Shown here: one piece after another, positions 15,576-24,337 of the stretch
How the letters are laid out: every line of letters starts with the position of its first letter
Position numbering within the stretch: the first letter of the stretch is position 1
Assembly: GCA_030526195.1 (NCBI GenBank)
Contig: JAUNDG010000001.1
Span: 124,001 to 188,000 of the forward strand
Reading direction: 5' to 3'
Length of the DNA: 64,000 nt
Source: Lachnospiraceae bacterium
GTDB taxonomy: Bacteria; Bacillota; Clostridia; Lachnospirales; Lachnospiraceae
The notes under the pieces: model-generated
Databases searched by the model: none
Told to the model about the DNA's origin: nothing
The model's input: the letters and a program-made list of their open reading frames with translations, nothing else
Made by a program: the position numbers and the translations under genes

Positions 15576-16088
15576 ATGTTTGTCTTTAGGCTGATACTGT
15601 GGTTCTACAAGATATGTTTTCAAATAGCGTGGTGGCTTTTGAAAACTGCGGTCATAGCGGTGTTCGCTGTGGGCTATCTTATTTGCTACGGTATAGTCTG
15701 TCTTGTCTGCTGGGTACTGAAAAAGCCCATACCCCAATTACCTGACCCGCCCGAAAAGAAATCCAAACCCATGACGGGCTTGGAATTTGAACACCATTGC
15801 GCTGAACTGCTGATGAAGAAAGGGTTCAAGGAAGTCATTGTCACACCACCCTCTGGTGATTACGGTGCTGACCTGATTGCCTATGACCGTGCCGGAAACA
15901 AGTGGGTCTTTCAGTGCAAGCACTACAAGGGGAAGGTGAACAACTCTGCTGTACAGGAGATTGCTGCGGCAAAGGCGCACTACCGGGCTGATAAAGCAGC
16001 GGTGATGACCAATTCCCAACTCACGGAGCAGGCCAGACAGCTTGCTTTTGAAAACGCCATAGAGTTGTTTGAAATGTTGAGCGATTGA
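15576..16088 (+). CDS. Membrane-anchored Mrr-like restriction endonuclease
   Basis: A 170-residue protein. Residues 1-50 contain two hydrophobic spans (FRLILWFYKICFQIAWWLL and AVIAVFAVGYLICYGIVCL). Residues 62-170 are an Mrr-type nuclease: GLEFEHHCAELL, GFKEVIVTPPSGDYGADLIA (catalytic D) and WVFQCKHYKG (QxK motif). Mrr enzymes cut foreign or modified DNA. It lies 3 bases after the HTH gene and may exclude other phages while the prophage is resident; membrane tethering would fit action at DNA entry. Exact target is unknown. Confidence 0.8.
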   Translation: MFVFRLILWFYKICFQIAWWLLKTAVIAVFAVGYLICYGIVCLVCWVLKKPIPQLPDPPEKKSKPMTGLEFEHHCAELLMKKGFKEVIVTPPSGDYGADLIAYDRAGNKWVFQCKHYKGKVNNSAVQEIAAAKAHYRADKAAVMTNSQLTEQARQLAFENAIELFEMLSD

Positions 16089-16103
16089 AGCGTCAATCGT
16101 ATG

Positions 16104-16139
16104 TCCAATGGGACTGTCTATTGCAGGCAGTCCCATATT
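16104..16139 (+). terminator. Hairpin with T-rich tail before large terminase
   Basis: TCCAATGGGACTG (16104-16116) followed by CAGTCCC (16128-16134) and ATATTTTT. The stem is GGGACTG/CAGTCCC with an 11-base loop. The same TCCAATGGGACTG block starts a second hairpin at 19498-19540. Confidence 0.6.
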
Positions 16140-16155
16140 TTTATGGAGGTAAACT

Positions 16156-17823
16156 ATGAATTACATTGCACTGAAAGGCAGGATTGAGCAGACCATCCAG
16201 TCCCGGCCTTTGGATATAGAAGCGCACAATGACCTGTTTGACCTGTGCCGTGAATATGAGAAGGTGGACTTCACTGTGGCACATGAGTGGAACCGGGAAA
16301 TGCGCACCTACGTAGGCTACGGTCTGCGGTTGGCCGTGGACAAGCATGACTTCCTGATGGCAGAGAGGTTCAATGACCTGCTGTTCCGTTCCCTGCTGTT
16401 TGACGCACCGCATTTCTTTGATGAATACTTGCAGGCCGTGGAGTTCGGCAAGCCGCTGGATAAGAAGTTTTACCAGCCCCGCCGTCACTACCTCAAGCGG
16501 TACGTGGACGCATACCAGGAAATCCTTGACGGGAAGCTGGACTTTCTCTCCATTTCCATGCCTAAGAGAGCGGGCAAGTCCCAGTTGGGTATCAACTTCA
16601 CCAATATGCTGTCCGGCAAGTATCCTGACCGTTCTACCCTGATGGAGGGTACGGGTGATGACCTTGTAAAGTCCTTCTACCTGGGCTGTCTGGAATATCT
16701 GCAAACGCCCAGTGACTACCACTTCTATGATATTTTCCCGGAAAGCAAGCTGGTACAGACCAACGCTGACACTAAAATCCTGAACCTGCTGCATAAGTCC
16801 CGTTTCCCTACGGTCATGTGCCGTTCCATTGACGCAAGACAGGTCGGCCTTTCCGAAGCAACCAACCTTCTGTACCTGGATGACTGTGTGGAAGGTCGTG
16901 AGGAAGCGAAGAACCGCCAGCGGCTTGATGATAAGTGGGAAATCATTTCCGGCGATATTATCGGACGTGCCATTGAAGGTACGCCTATCGTCATCTGCGG
17001 TACACGGTATTCTCTGTATGACCCCATTGGCCGCTTGCAGGAGGAAATGAAAAAGCAGGGCAAGCGCATGAAGGTCATTGAAACCCCGGCGCTTGACCTG
17101 GTGACGGATGAAAGTAACTTTGAGTATGAGCGTGAGGGTAAGAAGGTCTTTACCACGAAGTATTTCCGTGACCAGCGTGAAATGCTGTCTGCGGAGCAGT
17201 TTGAAAGTGAGTTCCAGCAGCAGCCGTTTGAAGCAAAGGGTCTGCTGTTCCCGGAAGCCAGCCTGAACCGATATTTTGAACTCCCGGTTGACCGTGACCC
17301 GGATAGCGTGATTGCGGTCTGCGATACTGCGGACACGGGCGCTGACTTCTGTTCCATGCCGATTGCTGCGGTCTACGGTGATGAAGTCTACATTGTGGAC
17401 GTGGTGTTTGATGACTCTCCCCCGGAGGTCACGAAGCCGGAGTGCGCAAAGGCGTTGATGGACAACGGCGTGGTGGCGGCAACCTTTGAGAGCAACAACG
17501 CTGGTTCCTATTTTGCCCGTGACGTATCCCAGCTTTTGGAGGACAGGAAGTACACCTGCAATATCCGCACGAAGCGGACTATCAGTAATAAGCAGACTCG
17601 TATTGAGTTTGCGTCCGACACCATCATCAAGAAGTTTTACTTCAAAGACCCGTCCCTGTATGCCCGCAACTCCCAGTACGCAGAGTTTATGAAGCAGGTC
17701 ACAACCTACACCCGTTCCGGCAAGGTTCCCCATGATGACGCTCCTGACTCTCTGTCCCTGCTGGAAAATGAACTCCGTGGCCTTGTGGGTGCGAAGGTCG
17801 AAATTATTCAGCGCCCGTTTTAA
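16156..17823 (+). CDS. Large terminase subunit
   Basis: A 555-residue DNA-packaging motor. The ATPase half has Walker A-like SMPKRAGKSQ near residue 137 and Walker B LLYLDDCVEG near residue 240. The nuclease half has AVCDTADTGAD near residue 390 and HDDAPDSLSL near the end, the acidic triad positions of RNase H-like terminase nucleases. It pumps DNA through the portal and cuts concatemers. GGAGG precedes ATG. It is complete and typical in length. Confidence 0.93.
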   Translation: MNYIALKGRIEQTIQSRPLDIEAHNDLFDLCREYEKVDFTVAHEWNREMRTYVGYGLRLAVDKHDFLMAERFNDLLFRSLLFDAPHFFDEYLQAVEFGKPLDKKFYQPRRHYLKRYVDAYQEILDGKLDFLSISMPKRAGKSQLGINFTNMLSGKYPDRSTLMEGTGDDLVKSFYLGCLEYLQTPSDYHFYDIFPESKLVQTNADTKILNLLHKSRFPTVMCRSIDARQVGLSEATNLLYLDDCVEGREEAKNRQRLDDKWEIISGDIIGRAIEGTPIVICGTRYSLYDPIGRLQEEMKKQGKRMKVIETPALDLVTDESNFEYEREGKKVFTTKYFRDQREMLSAEQFESEFQQQPFEAKGLLFPEASLNRYFELPVDRDPDSVIAVCDTADTGADFCSMPIAAVYGDEVYIVDVVFDDSPPEVTKPECAKALMDNGVVAATFESNNAGSYFARDVSQLLEDRKYTCNIRTKRTISNKQTRIEFASDTIIKKFYFKDPSLYARNSQYAEFMKQVTTYTRSGKVPHDDAPDSLSLLENELRGLVGAKVEIIQRPF

Positions 17824-17863
17824 TTTATCTGCATATTCTCCAATGGTTAGGAGGGGATTTATC

Positions 17864-17892
17864 TTAACAAAAGCATTGCAGAGTTGTATAAT
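17864..17892 (+). promoter_or_regulatory. Promoter for the head genes
   Basis: TTAACA (17864-17869), 17 bases, TATAAT (17887-17892). It lies in the 108-base gap between terminase and portal and would drive the structural operon independently of upstream read-through. Confidence 0.75.
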
Positions 17893-17931
17893 ATCAGTAA
17901 GTGAAACTATGTCCGAAAGGAGGTGCGCCAC

Positions 17932-19407
17932 GTGTCCACTATGCAGCTACATGGTCGGCGTATGATTAAGACCGATGAAAGCGAAGTGACCCTGGATAAC
18001 GTAGTGTCTATCCTGCGCAAGGCGCTTCCTTTCCACTGGAAGAACCGTTCCGAAATCAACTACCTGTGGCACTACTACAAGGGCAGACAGCCCATTCTTA
18101 ACCGGGTGAAGCTGGTGCGTCCTGAAATTGCCAACAAGATTGTTGAGAACCGTGCTGACGAGATTGTGTCCTTCAAGTCCGGCTACCTGATGGGTGAGCC
18201 GTTGCAGTATGTCACCCGTGGTAATGCGGAGGGAACTGCGGACGCTATCAATCAGCTTAACGAATTTGTCTTTGCAGAGGAAAAGCCTGCGAAGGACAAG
18301 GAACTGGCTGACTGGTTCCATATCTGCGGAACATCTTTCCGCATGGTTCTTCCTGATGAAGATGGAGAGGAAGATGACTCTCCGTTTGAGATTTACACCC
18401 TTGACCCCCGGAACACCTTTGTGGTGTATCATAACGGCCTGGGCAACAAGCCTATCCTGGGTGTAAAGTACGTGATTGACGAGAAGGGAGTTATCACCTA
18501 CTCCTGCTACTCTAAGGACTTCTACTTTGAGATTGTGGAGTCTAAGGTGGTGAAGGTTGAACCTCACATTCTGGGTGATATTCCTATCATCGAATACCCG
18601 CTGAACCTTGCCCGTATCGGAGCCTTTGAGCTGGTTATCCCGCTGCTGGACGCTATCAACCTGACGGACAGTAACCGTATTGACGGCGTGGAGCAGTTCA
18701 TCCAGGCGTTGCTTCTGTTCCATAACGTGGATATTTCTTCCGAAGATTACCAGAAGCTACGTGAGGAAGGTGCAATCAAGTTCAAGGATATTGACCCCCA
18801 GTTGAAAGCGGAAGTGGCCTACCTGACCAACTCCCTCAACCAGGGTGAAACCCAGACCTTGGTTGACCATATGTACCAGACGGTGTTGACTATCTGTGGT
18901 ATGCCGAACCGCAACGGCGGTTCTTCCACCAGTGACACCGGGTCTGCGGTCATCATGCGTGACGGTTGGTCTGACGCAGAAGCACGGGCGAAGAACAGTG
19001 AACTGATGTTTAAGAAATCTGAACGGCGGTTCCTTAAACTGGTACTCAATATCTGCCGTACTCTGGTGGGCATGGATTTGAAGGTGCATAACATCGAAAT
19101 CCGCTTCACCCGCCGTAACTACGAAAACATTCTGCAAAAGGCGCAGGTGCTTGACCTCCTGTTGAAAAACCCGAAGGTTCACCCCCGTCTGGCTTTTGAG
19201 CATTGCGGCCTGTTCGTAGACTCCGACTTGGCTTATACAGTGAGCCAGCAGTATGTGGAGGAACAGGAGAAGAAAGCCCAGGAGTTGTTTGAGAAACAAA
19301 ACCAGATGAAGGGAGAGGATGGTAATGACCCCGGTAATAACGAAGGAAATGGTGGCGCAGATGGAAACCCTGCTGAAACACGGGAGCAGAGTGGAACTGC
19401 TGATTGA
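17932..19407 (+). CDS. Portal protein (SPP1 gp6-like)
   Basis: A 491-residue portal with the typical start HWKNRSEINYLWHYYKGRQPIL and ENRADEIVSFKSGYLMGEPLQY. Portals form the ring through which DNA enters the head. GTG at 17932 is chosen because AAAGGAGG lies 9 bases upstream; GTG at 17923 overlaps that site. The C-terminal 60 residues are rich in Glu, Gln, Gly and Asn and look disordered. Its end overlaps a small frame at 19319. Confidence 0.9.
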   Translation: MSTMQLHGRRMIKTDESEVTLDNVVSILRKALPFHWKNRSEINYLWHYYKGRQPILNRVKLVRPEIANKIVENRADEIVSFKSGYLMGEPLQYVTRGNAEGTADAINQLNEFVFAEEKPAKDKELADWFHICGTSFRMVLPDEDGEEDDSPFEIYTLDPRNTFVVYHNGLGNKPILGVKYVIDEKGVITYSCYSKDFYFEIVESKVVKVEPHILGDIPIIEYPLNLARIGAFELVIPLLDAINLTDSNRIDGVEQFIQALLLFHNVDISSEDYQKLREEGAIKFKDIDPQLKAEVAYLTNSLNQGETQTLVDHMYQTVLTICGMPNRNGGSSTSDTGSAVIMRDGWSDAEARAKNSELMFKKSERRFLKLVLNICRTLVGMDLKVHNIEIRFTRRNYENILQKAQVLDLLLKNPKVHPRLAFEHCGLFVDSDLAYTVSQQYVEEQEKKAQELFEKQNQMKGEDGNDPGNNEGNGGADGNPAETREQSGTAD

Positions 19408-19474
19408 GCAGGGCAAGGTCACTATCGTGGAAATCAAGCGCAAGCTGAAAATGAAGGAAAATGAAAAGGTTTAA
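19319..19474 (+). CDS. Small phage protein overlapping portal end
   Basis: A 51-residue frame (or 49 from ATG 19325) with GGAGAGG upstream. It reads METLLKHGSRVELLIEQGKV and TIVEIKRKLKM, a helix plus a short beta stretch, like the tiny proteins seen between portal and capsid genes in many Bacillota phages. It overlaps the portal gene by 89 bases in another frame. Function unknown. Confidence 0.5.
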   Translation: MVMTPVITKEMVAQMETLLKHGSRVELLIEQGKVTIVEIKRKLKMKENEKV

Positions 19475-19497
19475 CCTGGACAGTGGTTCAGGTAGTC

Positions 19498-19546
19498 CAA
19501 TGGGACTGTGAGTGGTAGTACGCTCATAGTCCCTTTTCTTTTTGAG
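19498..19546 (+). terminator. Hairpin with T-run before head morphogenesis gene
   Basis: GGGACTGTGAG (19502-19512) pairs with CTCATAGTCCC (19523-19533) with one G-T pair, followed by TTTTCTTTTT. It is a good intrinsic terminator or attenuator. It shares TCCAATGGGACTG with the hairpin at 16104, so the phage appears to reuse this element before two late genes. Confidence 0.65.
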
Positions 19547-19556
19547 GTAACGCCCT

Positions 19557-20144
19557 ATGGATGAAGTTGCTTCCCGCTATCTTACAGCGCTTGATGAATT
19601 GAACCTGCTGACTTCCACCAGCTACTACCAGGCGGGCGGGCAAGACCTGGCCGCACGTGTCAACCAGATTGTGGATGACGTACTCTCTTTCCTGATAAAT
19701 GCCTACACGAAGGGTATTGAAGGTGCAGCGCTCATGCTTGGGCATGAACTGGAAGCTGACGTTGACCTGATGGAGGACGCAATCTTCCTGGTCATTGACG
19801 GCAAGACCTACGCTGACCGTGTAGCAGACCATGTTCTGCAAGATGACCTTGGCGGTCTAAAGACTCTTGTAGAGTCCGAATTTCACAGAGTCTACAACGC
19901 TGCTGTCTATGACGGCGGTATGGATTATGTGAACAACGGAAGTTTTGGAGTCACAAAGACTTGGTTCACCATGAGGGATGAAGTTGTGAGGGATACCCAC
20001 AACTACCTTGAGAGCCAGTCCATTCCGCTTGAGGAAGAATTTTTCACCTACGATGGTGACCACGCTCCATACCCCGGCCAGTTTACGAAAGCTGAAAACA
20101 ATGTGAACTGCCGCTGTATCGTGCGACTGACAACTGATGAATAG
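19557..20144 (+). CDS. Phage head morphogenesis protein (Mu F / SPP1 gp7 type)
   Basis: A 195-residue protein whose last 70 residues carry the family's signature: TKTWFTMRDEVVRDTHNYLE, PYPGQF and VNCRCIVRL. These minor head proteins attach to the portal and help DNA delivery or head assembly. It is shorter than many relatives because the N-terminal helical part is brief. Placement after the portal is normal. The next 116 bases hold no gene I can support apart from the AAGGAGG site for the scaffold. Confidence 0.85.
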   Translation: MDEVASRYLTALDELNLLTSTSYYQAGGQDLAARVNQIVDDVLSFLINAYTKGIEGAALMLGHELEADVDLMEDAIFLVIDGKTYADRVADHVLQDDLGGLKTLVESEFHRVYNAAVYDGGMDYVNNGSFGVTKTWFTMRDEVVRDTHNYLESQSIPLEEEFFTYDGDHAPYPGQFTKAENNVNCRCIVRLTTDE

Positions 20145-20260
20145 CGGGCAACCGCTTGAAGTGGTGAGGGAACACCTTAAAACGCAAACTCAAGACAAGA
20201 GGATAAAACGGAAAACAGTGCGGAGTGAACCGCCACAATTAAACGCAAGGAGGACTTGAT

Positions 20261-20848
20261 ATGAGTTATTTGAGTGATTTGCTGGGTAAAGCCTACAAGG
20301 AAGGTATGACCGAAGATGAAATTTCCGCTGCCCTGGAAACTGTTGGGCAGGGTAATGACGCAGAGGTAAACCGCCTGAAAGCTGCGCTGTCTAAGGCCAA
20401 CTCCGAAGCTGCCGATTACAAGAAGCAGTTGAGAAGTAAGCAGTCCGATGACGAAGCTGCCGCTGCTGCCCAGAAGGAGGAACAGGAAAGGATTGCAAAG
20501 GAGAACGCTGATTTGAAGCGTACCATTGCCCTGACCGAAAGGAAGTCTAAACTTCTGGCTATGGGCTATGACGAAACCCTGGCTACTGAAACCGCTACCG
20601 CTATGGTGGATGGTGACATGGACAAGGTTCTGGCAAACCAGAACAAGTACCTGGAAGTCCAGAAGAAAGCAATCCAGGCTGACGCAATGCGTAAGACTCC
20701 CCGCCCTGCTGCGGGTGATGACGGCACTGGCGGTAGCATGGACTATGCTAAGAAGATTGCCGAAGCGCAGGCAAGCGGTAACCTTACCGCTGCTGCCTAC
20801 TATACCCGTCTGCAAGCCCAGGAAGCGGCCAACCAGACGGATGACTAA
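20261..20848 (+). CDS. Capsid scaffolding protein
   Basis: A 195-residue, strongly helical, charged protein with a coiled coil (about residues 35-95, rich in Ala, Glu, Lys, Gln) and a flexible Gly/Asp section near residue 150. This composition and its position directly before the major capsid gene mark it as the scaffold that guides prohead assembly. The C-terminus (LQAQEAANQTDD) probably binds capsid subunits. AAGGAGG lies before ATG. Confidence 0.85.
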   Translation: MSYLSDLLGKAYKEGMTEDEISAALETVGQGNDAEVNRLKAALSKANSEAADYKKQLRSKQSDDEAAAAAQKEEQERIAKENADLKRTIALTERKSKLLAMGYDETLATETATAMVDGDMDKVLANQNKYLEVQKKAIQADAMRKTPRPAAGDDGTGGSMDYAKKIAEAQASGNLTAAAYYTRLQAQEAANQTDD

Positions 20849-20873
20849 ACTATGAATTTGGAGGTAACAAACA

Positions 20874-21890
20874 ATGGCTGATGTATTTGCAACCAGTTTC
20901 GGCGTACTGAACTATTCCGGTATGCTGTTTAACAAGGGTAATACCCGTACCCCGCTTTCTTCCATCATCGGTAGCAAGGCGAAAACTACGAACCATGTTG
21001 AGTTCGTGACCGGGCAGGAATATACCGCTGGTGGCGCTGGTTCCCAGCCCGGTATTTCCGAAACCGCTTCTCTGACTGCCCCTGACGCTTCTGTGGTGAC
21101 CCGCCAGCAGAAAACCAACGTGACCCAGATTTTCCAGGAGTCCGTGGGTATCTCCTATGCGAAGCAGTCCAACATGGGTACTCTGGCTGGTATCAACATT
21201 GAGAACCAGCAGGCCAACCCCATGAACGAACTGGACTTCCAGGTTGCGGCGAAAATCCAGAAGATTAACCGTGACATTGAGTACACCTTCATCAACGGTG
21301 AGTTCAATAAGGCCACTTCTGACGCTGAAATCAACAAGACCCGTGGTCTGGTTCCGGCTATCACTTCCAACGTGACCGCTATGAGCGGCAAGCCCCTGGG
21401 TCTGTGGGACATTGCTGACATGGTGAAGAAAATCTACGGCGCAAACGCTCCTACCGAAGGTCTGTGCCTGTGGTGTGACGCTATTACCATGTTCCAGATT
21501 AACGCTGACGCTGTGCAGAATGGCCTGACCGTTGTGCCTGCGTCCCGTGAAATCAACGGCATTGCCCTGTCCAGCGTGGTTACCCCTCTGGGTATCGTTT
21601 ACCTGTACCTGGGTGAGTGCCTGCCTGCTGGTACTGCCCTGCTTCTGAACCTGGACGTTCTGGCACCTGTCTACCAGCCTGTTCCCGGCAAGGGCAACTT
21701 CTTCCTGGAACCCCTGGCAAAGGTGGGCGCTGGTGAGAAGTATCAGCTTTTCGGCCAGATTGGTCTTGACCACGGCCCCGAATGGTATCACGGCAAGTTC
21801 ACTGGCATTTCCACTGCCTTTGAGAAGCCTGCTTACAGCCGTTCCGTCTACGTGGCTAACGCTGCGGACTTCCCCGGCGCTGGTGCGTAA
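20874..21890 (+). CDS. Major capsid protein (SU10/DUF5309 type)
   Basis: A 338-residue protein starting MADVFATSFGVLNYSGMLFNKG, with GSKAKTTNHVEFVTGQEY and IQKINRDIEYTFINGE, as in the SU10-like capsid family of the HK97 fold. It forms the icosahedral shell. No N-terminal delta domain is visible, in agreement with a separate scaffold gene. The codon choice is very even, as expected for a highly expressed protein. GGAGG stands before ATG. Confidence 0.88.
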   Translation: MADVFATSFGVLNYSGMLFNKGNTRTPLSSIIGSKAKTTNHVEFVTGQEYTAGGAGSQPGISETASLTAPDASVVTRQQKTNVTQIFQESVGISYAKQSNMGTLAGINIENQQANPMNELDFQVAAKIQKINRDIEYTFINGEFNKATSDAEINKTRGLVPAITSNVTAMSGKPLGLWDIADMVKKIYGANAPTEGLCLWCDAITMFQINADAVQNGLTVVPASREINGIALSSVVTPLGIVYLYLGECLPAGTALLLNLDVLAPVYQPVPGKGNFFLEPLAKVGAGEKYQLFGQIGLDHGPEWYHGKFTGISTAFEKPAYSRSVYVANAADFPGAGA

Positions 21891-21912
21891 GTAAGGAAGG
21901 AGGGTGGACAAC

Positions 21913-22227
21913 ATGACTGACGCTGAAAAGCTGACTATGCTGCGAAGCATGACGGGTGAAACAGACAATGACGTGCTGTCCACCTACCTCACCCTGGCAA
22001 AGGGTGTGGTTCTCTCTAAAGCATTTCCGTATGGTACGGGGACAGAGGAAGTCCCTGCCCCCTACCATACCACCCATGTTGAAATTGCCGCCTACCTGCT
22101 GAATAAGCGTGGTGCGGAAGGTGAAACGGCGCACAGTGAAAATGGCGTATCCCGCTCCTATGAGGACGGTGACATTCCTCCCACTTTGCTGCGGCGTATC
22201 ACTCCGATGGCGGGGGTGATGGTATGA
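21913..22227 (+). CDS. Head-tail connector (gp6/gp15-like)
   Basis: A 104-residue helical protein, MTDAEKLTMLRSMTGETDND...AAYLLNKRGAEGET, the pattern of head-completion adaptor proteins that dock to the portal. ATG at 21913 has AAGGAGGG nine bases upstream; GTG at 21904 touches that site. It overlaps the next gene by 4 bases. Confidence 0.75.
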   Translation: MTDAEKLTMLRSMTGETDNDVLSTYLTLAKGVVLSKAFPYGTGTEEVPAPYHTTHVEIAAYLLNKRGAEGETAHSENGVSRSYEDGDIPPTLLRRITPMAGVMV

Positions 22228-22598
22228 AGCTGATGAAGCGAAACCTCACTTCCGTTCACTACTGCCTGTATTCTGAACGGGTAGCCCTGATGGATGATGA
22301 CGGATATGAAACGGGTGAGTATGGTGTGGGCTATAACGCACCTGTGGAAATGCAATGCAGTGTGTCCCCGGCAACGGGGTATGCACAGGCACAGATGTTT
22401 GGAAACTTTGAGTCCTACGACAAGGTTCTCATTACGGACGATATGAGTTGTCCCATTGACGAAAACACGGTTCTCTTTATCGACAAGGAGCCGGAGTTCG
22501 ATGACAACGGGAAGCCGATTTTCGACTACACGGTACGCCGGGTGGCGAAGTCCCTAAACTCTATCTCCTACGCAGTGAGTAAGGTGAAGGTATCGTGA
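22224..22598 (+). CDS. Head closure / head-tail joining protein
   Basis: A 124-residue beta-rich protein (VHYCLYSERVALMDDDGYETGEY...; YTVRRVAKSLNSISYAVSKV). Position between connector and HK97-gp10-like gene, size and predicted beta content fit a head-closure (stopper) protein. It overlaps both neighbours by four bases, showing translational coupling. Confidence 0.65.
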   Translation: MKLMKRNLTSVHYCLYSERVALMDDDGYETGEYGVGYNAPVEMQCSVSPATGYAQAQMFGNFESYDKVLITDDMSCPIDENTVLFIDKEPEFDDNGKPIFDYTVRRVAKSLNSISYAVSKVKVS

Positions 22599-23125
22599 AG
22601 AAACGGGTTATAAAGGTATCGCTCAATGAGCGAAGCATTGACCGGGCGATTAAGGAACTCAACGACTACAAGAAGTGGTTGCTGGATAAGACCAAAGAGT
22701 TTGTGAAAGCCTTGGCTGATGAAGGTGTTGAAATCGCAAAAGTGAAGTTCGCCCAGGCCGTCTATGACGGCACGAATGACGTTTCCTGTTCCGTTGAGGA
22801 ACGGGGTGACGGCAAGGTAGCGGTGGTAGCAGTTGGCGGTGCAACACTGTTCATTGAGTTTGGTACAGGTGTGAAGTACCCGGACAATCACCCGGAAGCT
22901 GGCGAACACGGCATGGTACGTGGCGGCTATGGTTATCACCTTGGCCGATTGGAAAATGGCTGGCGTTACACAGGTAACCCCGGAAGCAATGGTGAGGTTA
23001 TCACAGAAGGAAAACACGCCGGAGAGGTTCACACCTACGGTAACCCTGCCAATATGTGTATGTACCTGACTGTGAGAGAATTGCAGGACAAATTTGAGGA
23101 AATAGCAAGGAGGGTTTACGTATGA
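22595..23125 (+). CDS. HK97 gp10-like neck protein
   Basis: A 176-residue protein starting at GTG. It has an N-terminal helix (RAIKELNDYKKWLLDKTKEFVKA), FIEFGTGVKYP and a helical end, as in the gp10/minor tail group. These lie between head closure and tail terminator and help join head and tail. The insertion of about 40 Gly/His-rich residues (GMVRGGYGYHLGRLENG) is typical of Bacillota versions. Confidence 0.75.
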   Translation: MKKRVIKVSLNERSIDRAIKELNDYKKWLLDKTKEFVKALADEGVEIAKVKFAQAVYDGTNDVSCSVEERGDGKVAVVAVGGATLFIEFGTGVKYPDNHPEAGEHGMVRGGYGYHLGRLENGWRYTGNPGSNGEVITEGKHAGEVHTYGNPANMCMYLTVRELQDKFEEIARRVYV

Positions 23126-23517
23126 CGGATTGCGAAAACGAAGTTTATACCCGGATTGCAACAGTCCTGCGTGAGCATTTCCCCGGTATCAACCTTGCCG
23201 GAGAATATGTAAAAGCCCCGTCCGGCTTTCCTCACGTGAGTATCACCCAAAGTGATAACTCCGTTGTATCCGAAAGGATGACCGGGAGCGCTGAAATGGC
23301 GCAGGTCATGTTTGAAGTAAACGTGTACTCCAATAAGACGGAGGGTAAGAAAACAGAGTGCAAGGCGATTATGAAGGTTATTGATGAAGTGCTTTTCAAG
23401 ATGAACTTCAAACGAATTGCCCTGACCCCCGTTCCCAACATGGAGGACGCAAGCATTTATCGGATGGTAGCCCGTTACCGGGTTATGACCGATGGAAACT
23501 ATTTTTACAGGAGGTAA
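23122..23517 (+). CDS. Tail terminator protein
   Basis: A 131-residue alpha/beta protein (YTRIATVLREHFPGINLAGEY; QVMFEVNVYSNK; ARYRVMTDG) placed just before the tail tube gene. Size, order and the start helix followed by strands match tail-completion proteins that cap the finished tube. It overlaps the previous gene by 4 bases. Confidence 0.7.
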   Translation: MTDCENEVYTRIATVLREHFPGINLAGEYVKAPSGFPHVSITQSDNSVVSERMTGSAEMAQVMFEVNVYSNKTEGKKTECKAIMKVIDEVLFKMNFKRIALTPVPNMEDASIYRMVARYRVMTDGNYFYRR

Positions 23518-23523
23518 ACGACA

Positions 23524-23967
23524 ATGGCTACAAGCACTTATATGACTTTCCTCATGCACCAGACCGCCCCTGCTGGTGAAGGAACCCAGGCTACCTGGGA
23601 AAAGCTGATTGACATTACGGAGTTCCCTGACCTGGGTACTGACCCTGAAATGCTGGAAACTACCACTCTGTCTGACCGTATGCAGACCTTCATCATGGGT
23701 ATCCAGGGCAACGAAGCCATGACCTTCAACACCAACTACGACAAAGCCGGGTTCACCGCTCTCAAGGCGCTGCGTAACCAGGTTGAGCAGTACGGTGTGT
23801 GGTTCGGCGGCACGGAGAACGATGACGGTACTGTCACTCCCACTGGCACCGAAGGTAAGTTCAACTTCCCCGGCCAGCTTAACGTCCGTGTTACTGGCGG
23901 CGGCGTGAATGAGGTTCGTGGCATGGCAATCACGATTGCCCCTACTGGCGTTATTGTTGAGGAATAA
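23524..23967 (+). CDS. Major tail (tube) protein
   Basis: A 147-residue protein beginning MATSTYMTFLMHQTAPAGEG and containing LETTTLSDRMQTFIMG, a frequent tail-tube block, then beta strands ending ITIAPTGVIVEE. It polymerises into the tail tube. AGGAGG precedes ATG. Codon use is like the capsid gene, fitting high expression. Confidence 0.85.
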   Translation: MATSTYMTFLMHQTAPAGEGTQATWEKLIDITEFPDLGTDPEMLETTTLSDRMQTFIMGIQGNEAMTFNTNYDKAGFTALKALRNQVEQYGVWFGGTENDDGTVTPTGTEGKFNFPGQLNVRVTGGGVNEVRGMAITIAPTGVIVEE

Positions 23968-24007
23968 CGCCCTGACGTACAATTTCAAGAATTGGAGGAA
24001 ATGAGCA

Positions 24008-24337
24008 ATGGCAAAGCAGATTATCTTTTCTTACGAAGGTAAGGATTACACGCTGGAATACACCCGGCGTACTATCAAGCAGATGGAGGACGAAGGGTTT
24101 GTCGCAAGAAACATTGATGACCGTCCTATGACCCTTCTCCCTGCCCTTTTTGCAGGCGCTTTCAAGGCGCACCACCGTTTCGTCAAGCAGGATGTGATTG
24201 AGGAAATCTACTCTCACCTGCCCAACAAGGACAAGCTGATTGAGAAGTTGGCAGAAATGTACAACGAACCCATTCAGTCCCTTATGGAGGAGCCGGAGGA
24301 CGCTGCAAAAAACGTGGACTGGATGGCAAGCTGGTAA
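24008..24337 (+). CDS. Tail assembly chaperone (gpG-like, DUF5055-type)
   Basis: A 109-residue protein, MAKQIIFSYEGKDYTLEYTRRTIKQMEDEGF, in the standard place between tail tube and tape measure. It coats the tape measure during tail assembly. Near its end codons GCA AAA AAC form the heptamer A AAA AAC (24307-24313). A -1 slip there continues into the frame ending at 24792 and gives a 261-residue fusion. GGAGG precedes ATG. Confidence 0.82.
   Translation: MAKQIIFSYEGKDYTLEYTRRTIKQMEDEGFVARNIDDRPMTLLPALFAGAFKAHHRFVKQDVIEEIYSHLPNKDKLIEKLAEMYNEPIQSLMEEPEDAAKNVDWMASW
24307..24313 (+). other. Programmed -1 frameshift site (A AAA AAC)
   Basis: The zero-frame codons are GCA AAA AAC, so the bases AAAAAAC form an X XXY YYZ slippery heptamer, eight codons before the end of the chaperone frame. 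After a -1 shift the codons AAA AAA CGT GGA CTG continue open until 24792. The position is the same as the lambda G/GT site. No strong downstream stem was worked out. Confidence 0.85.
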
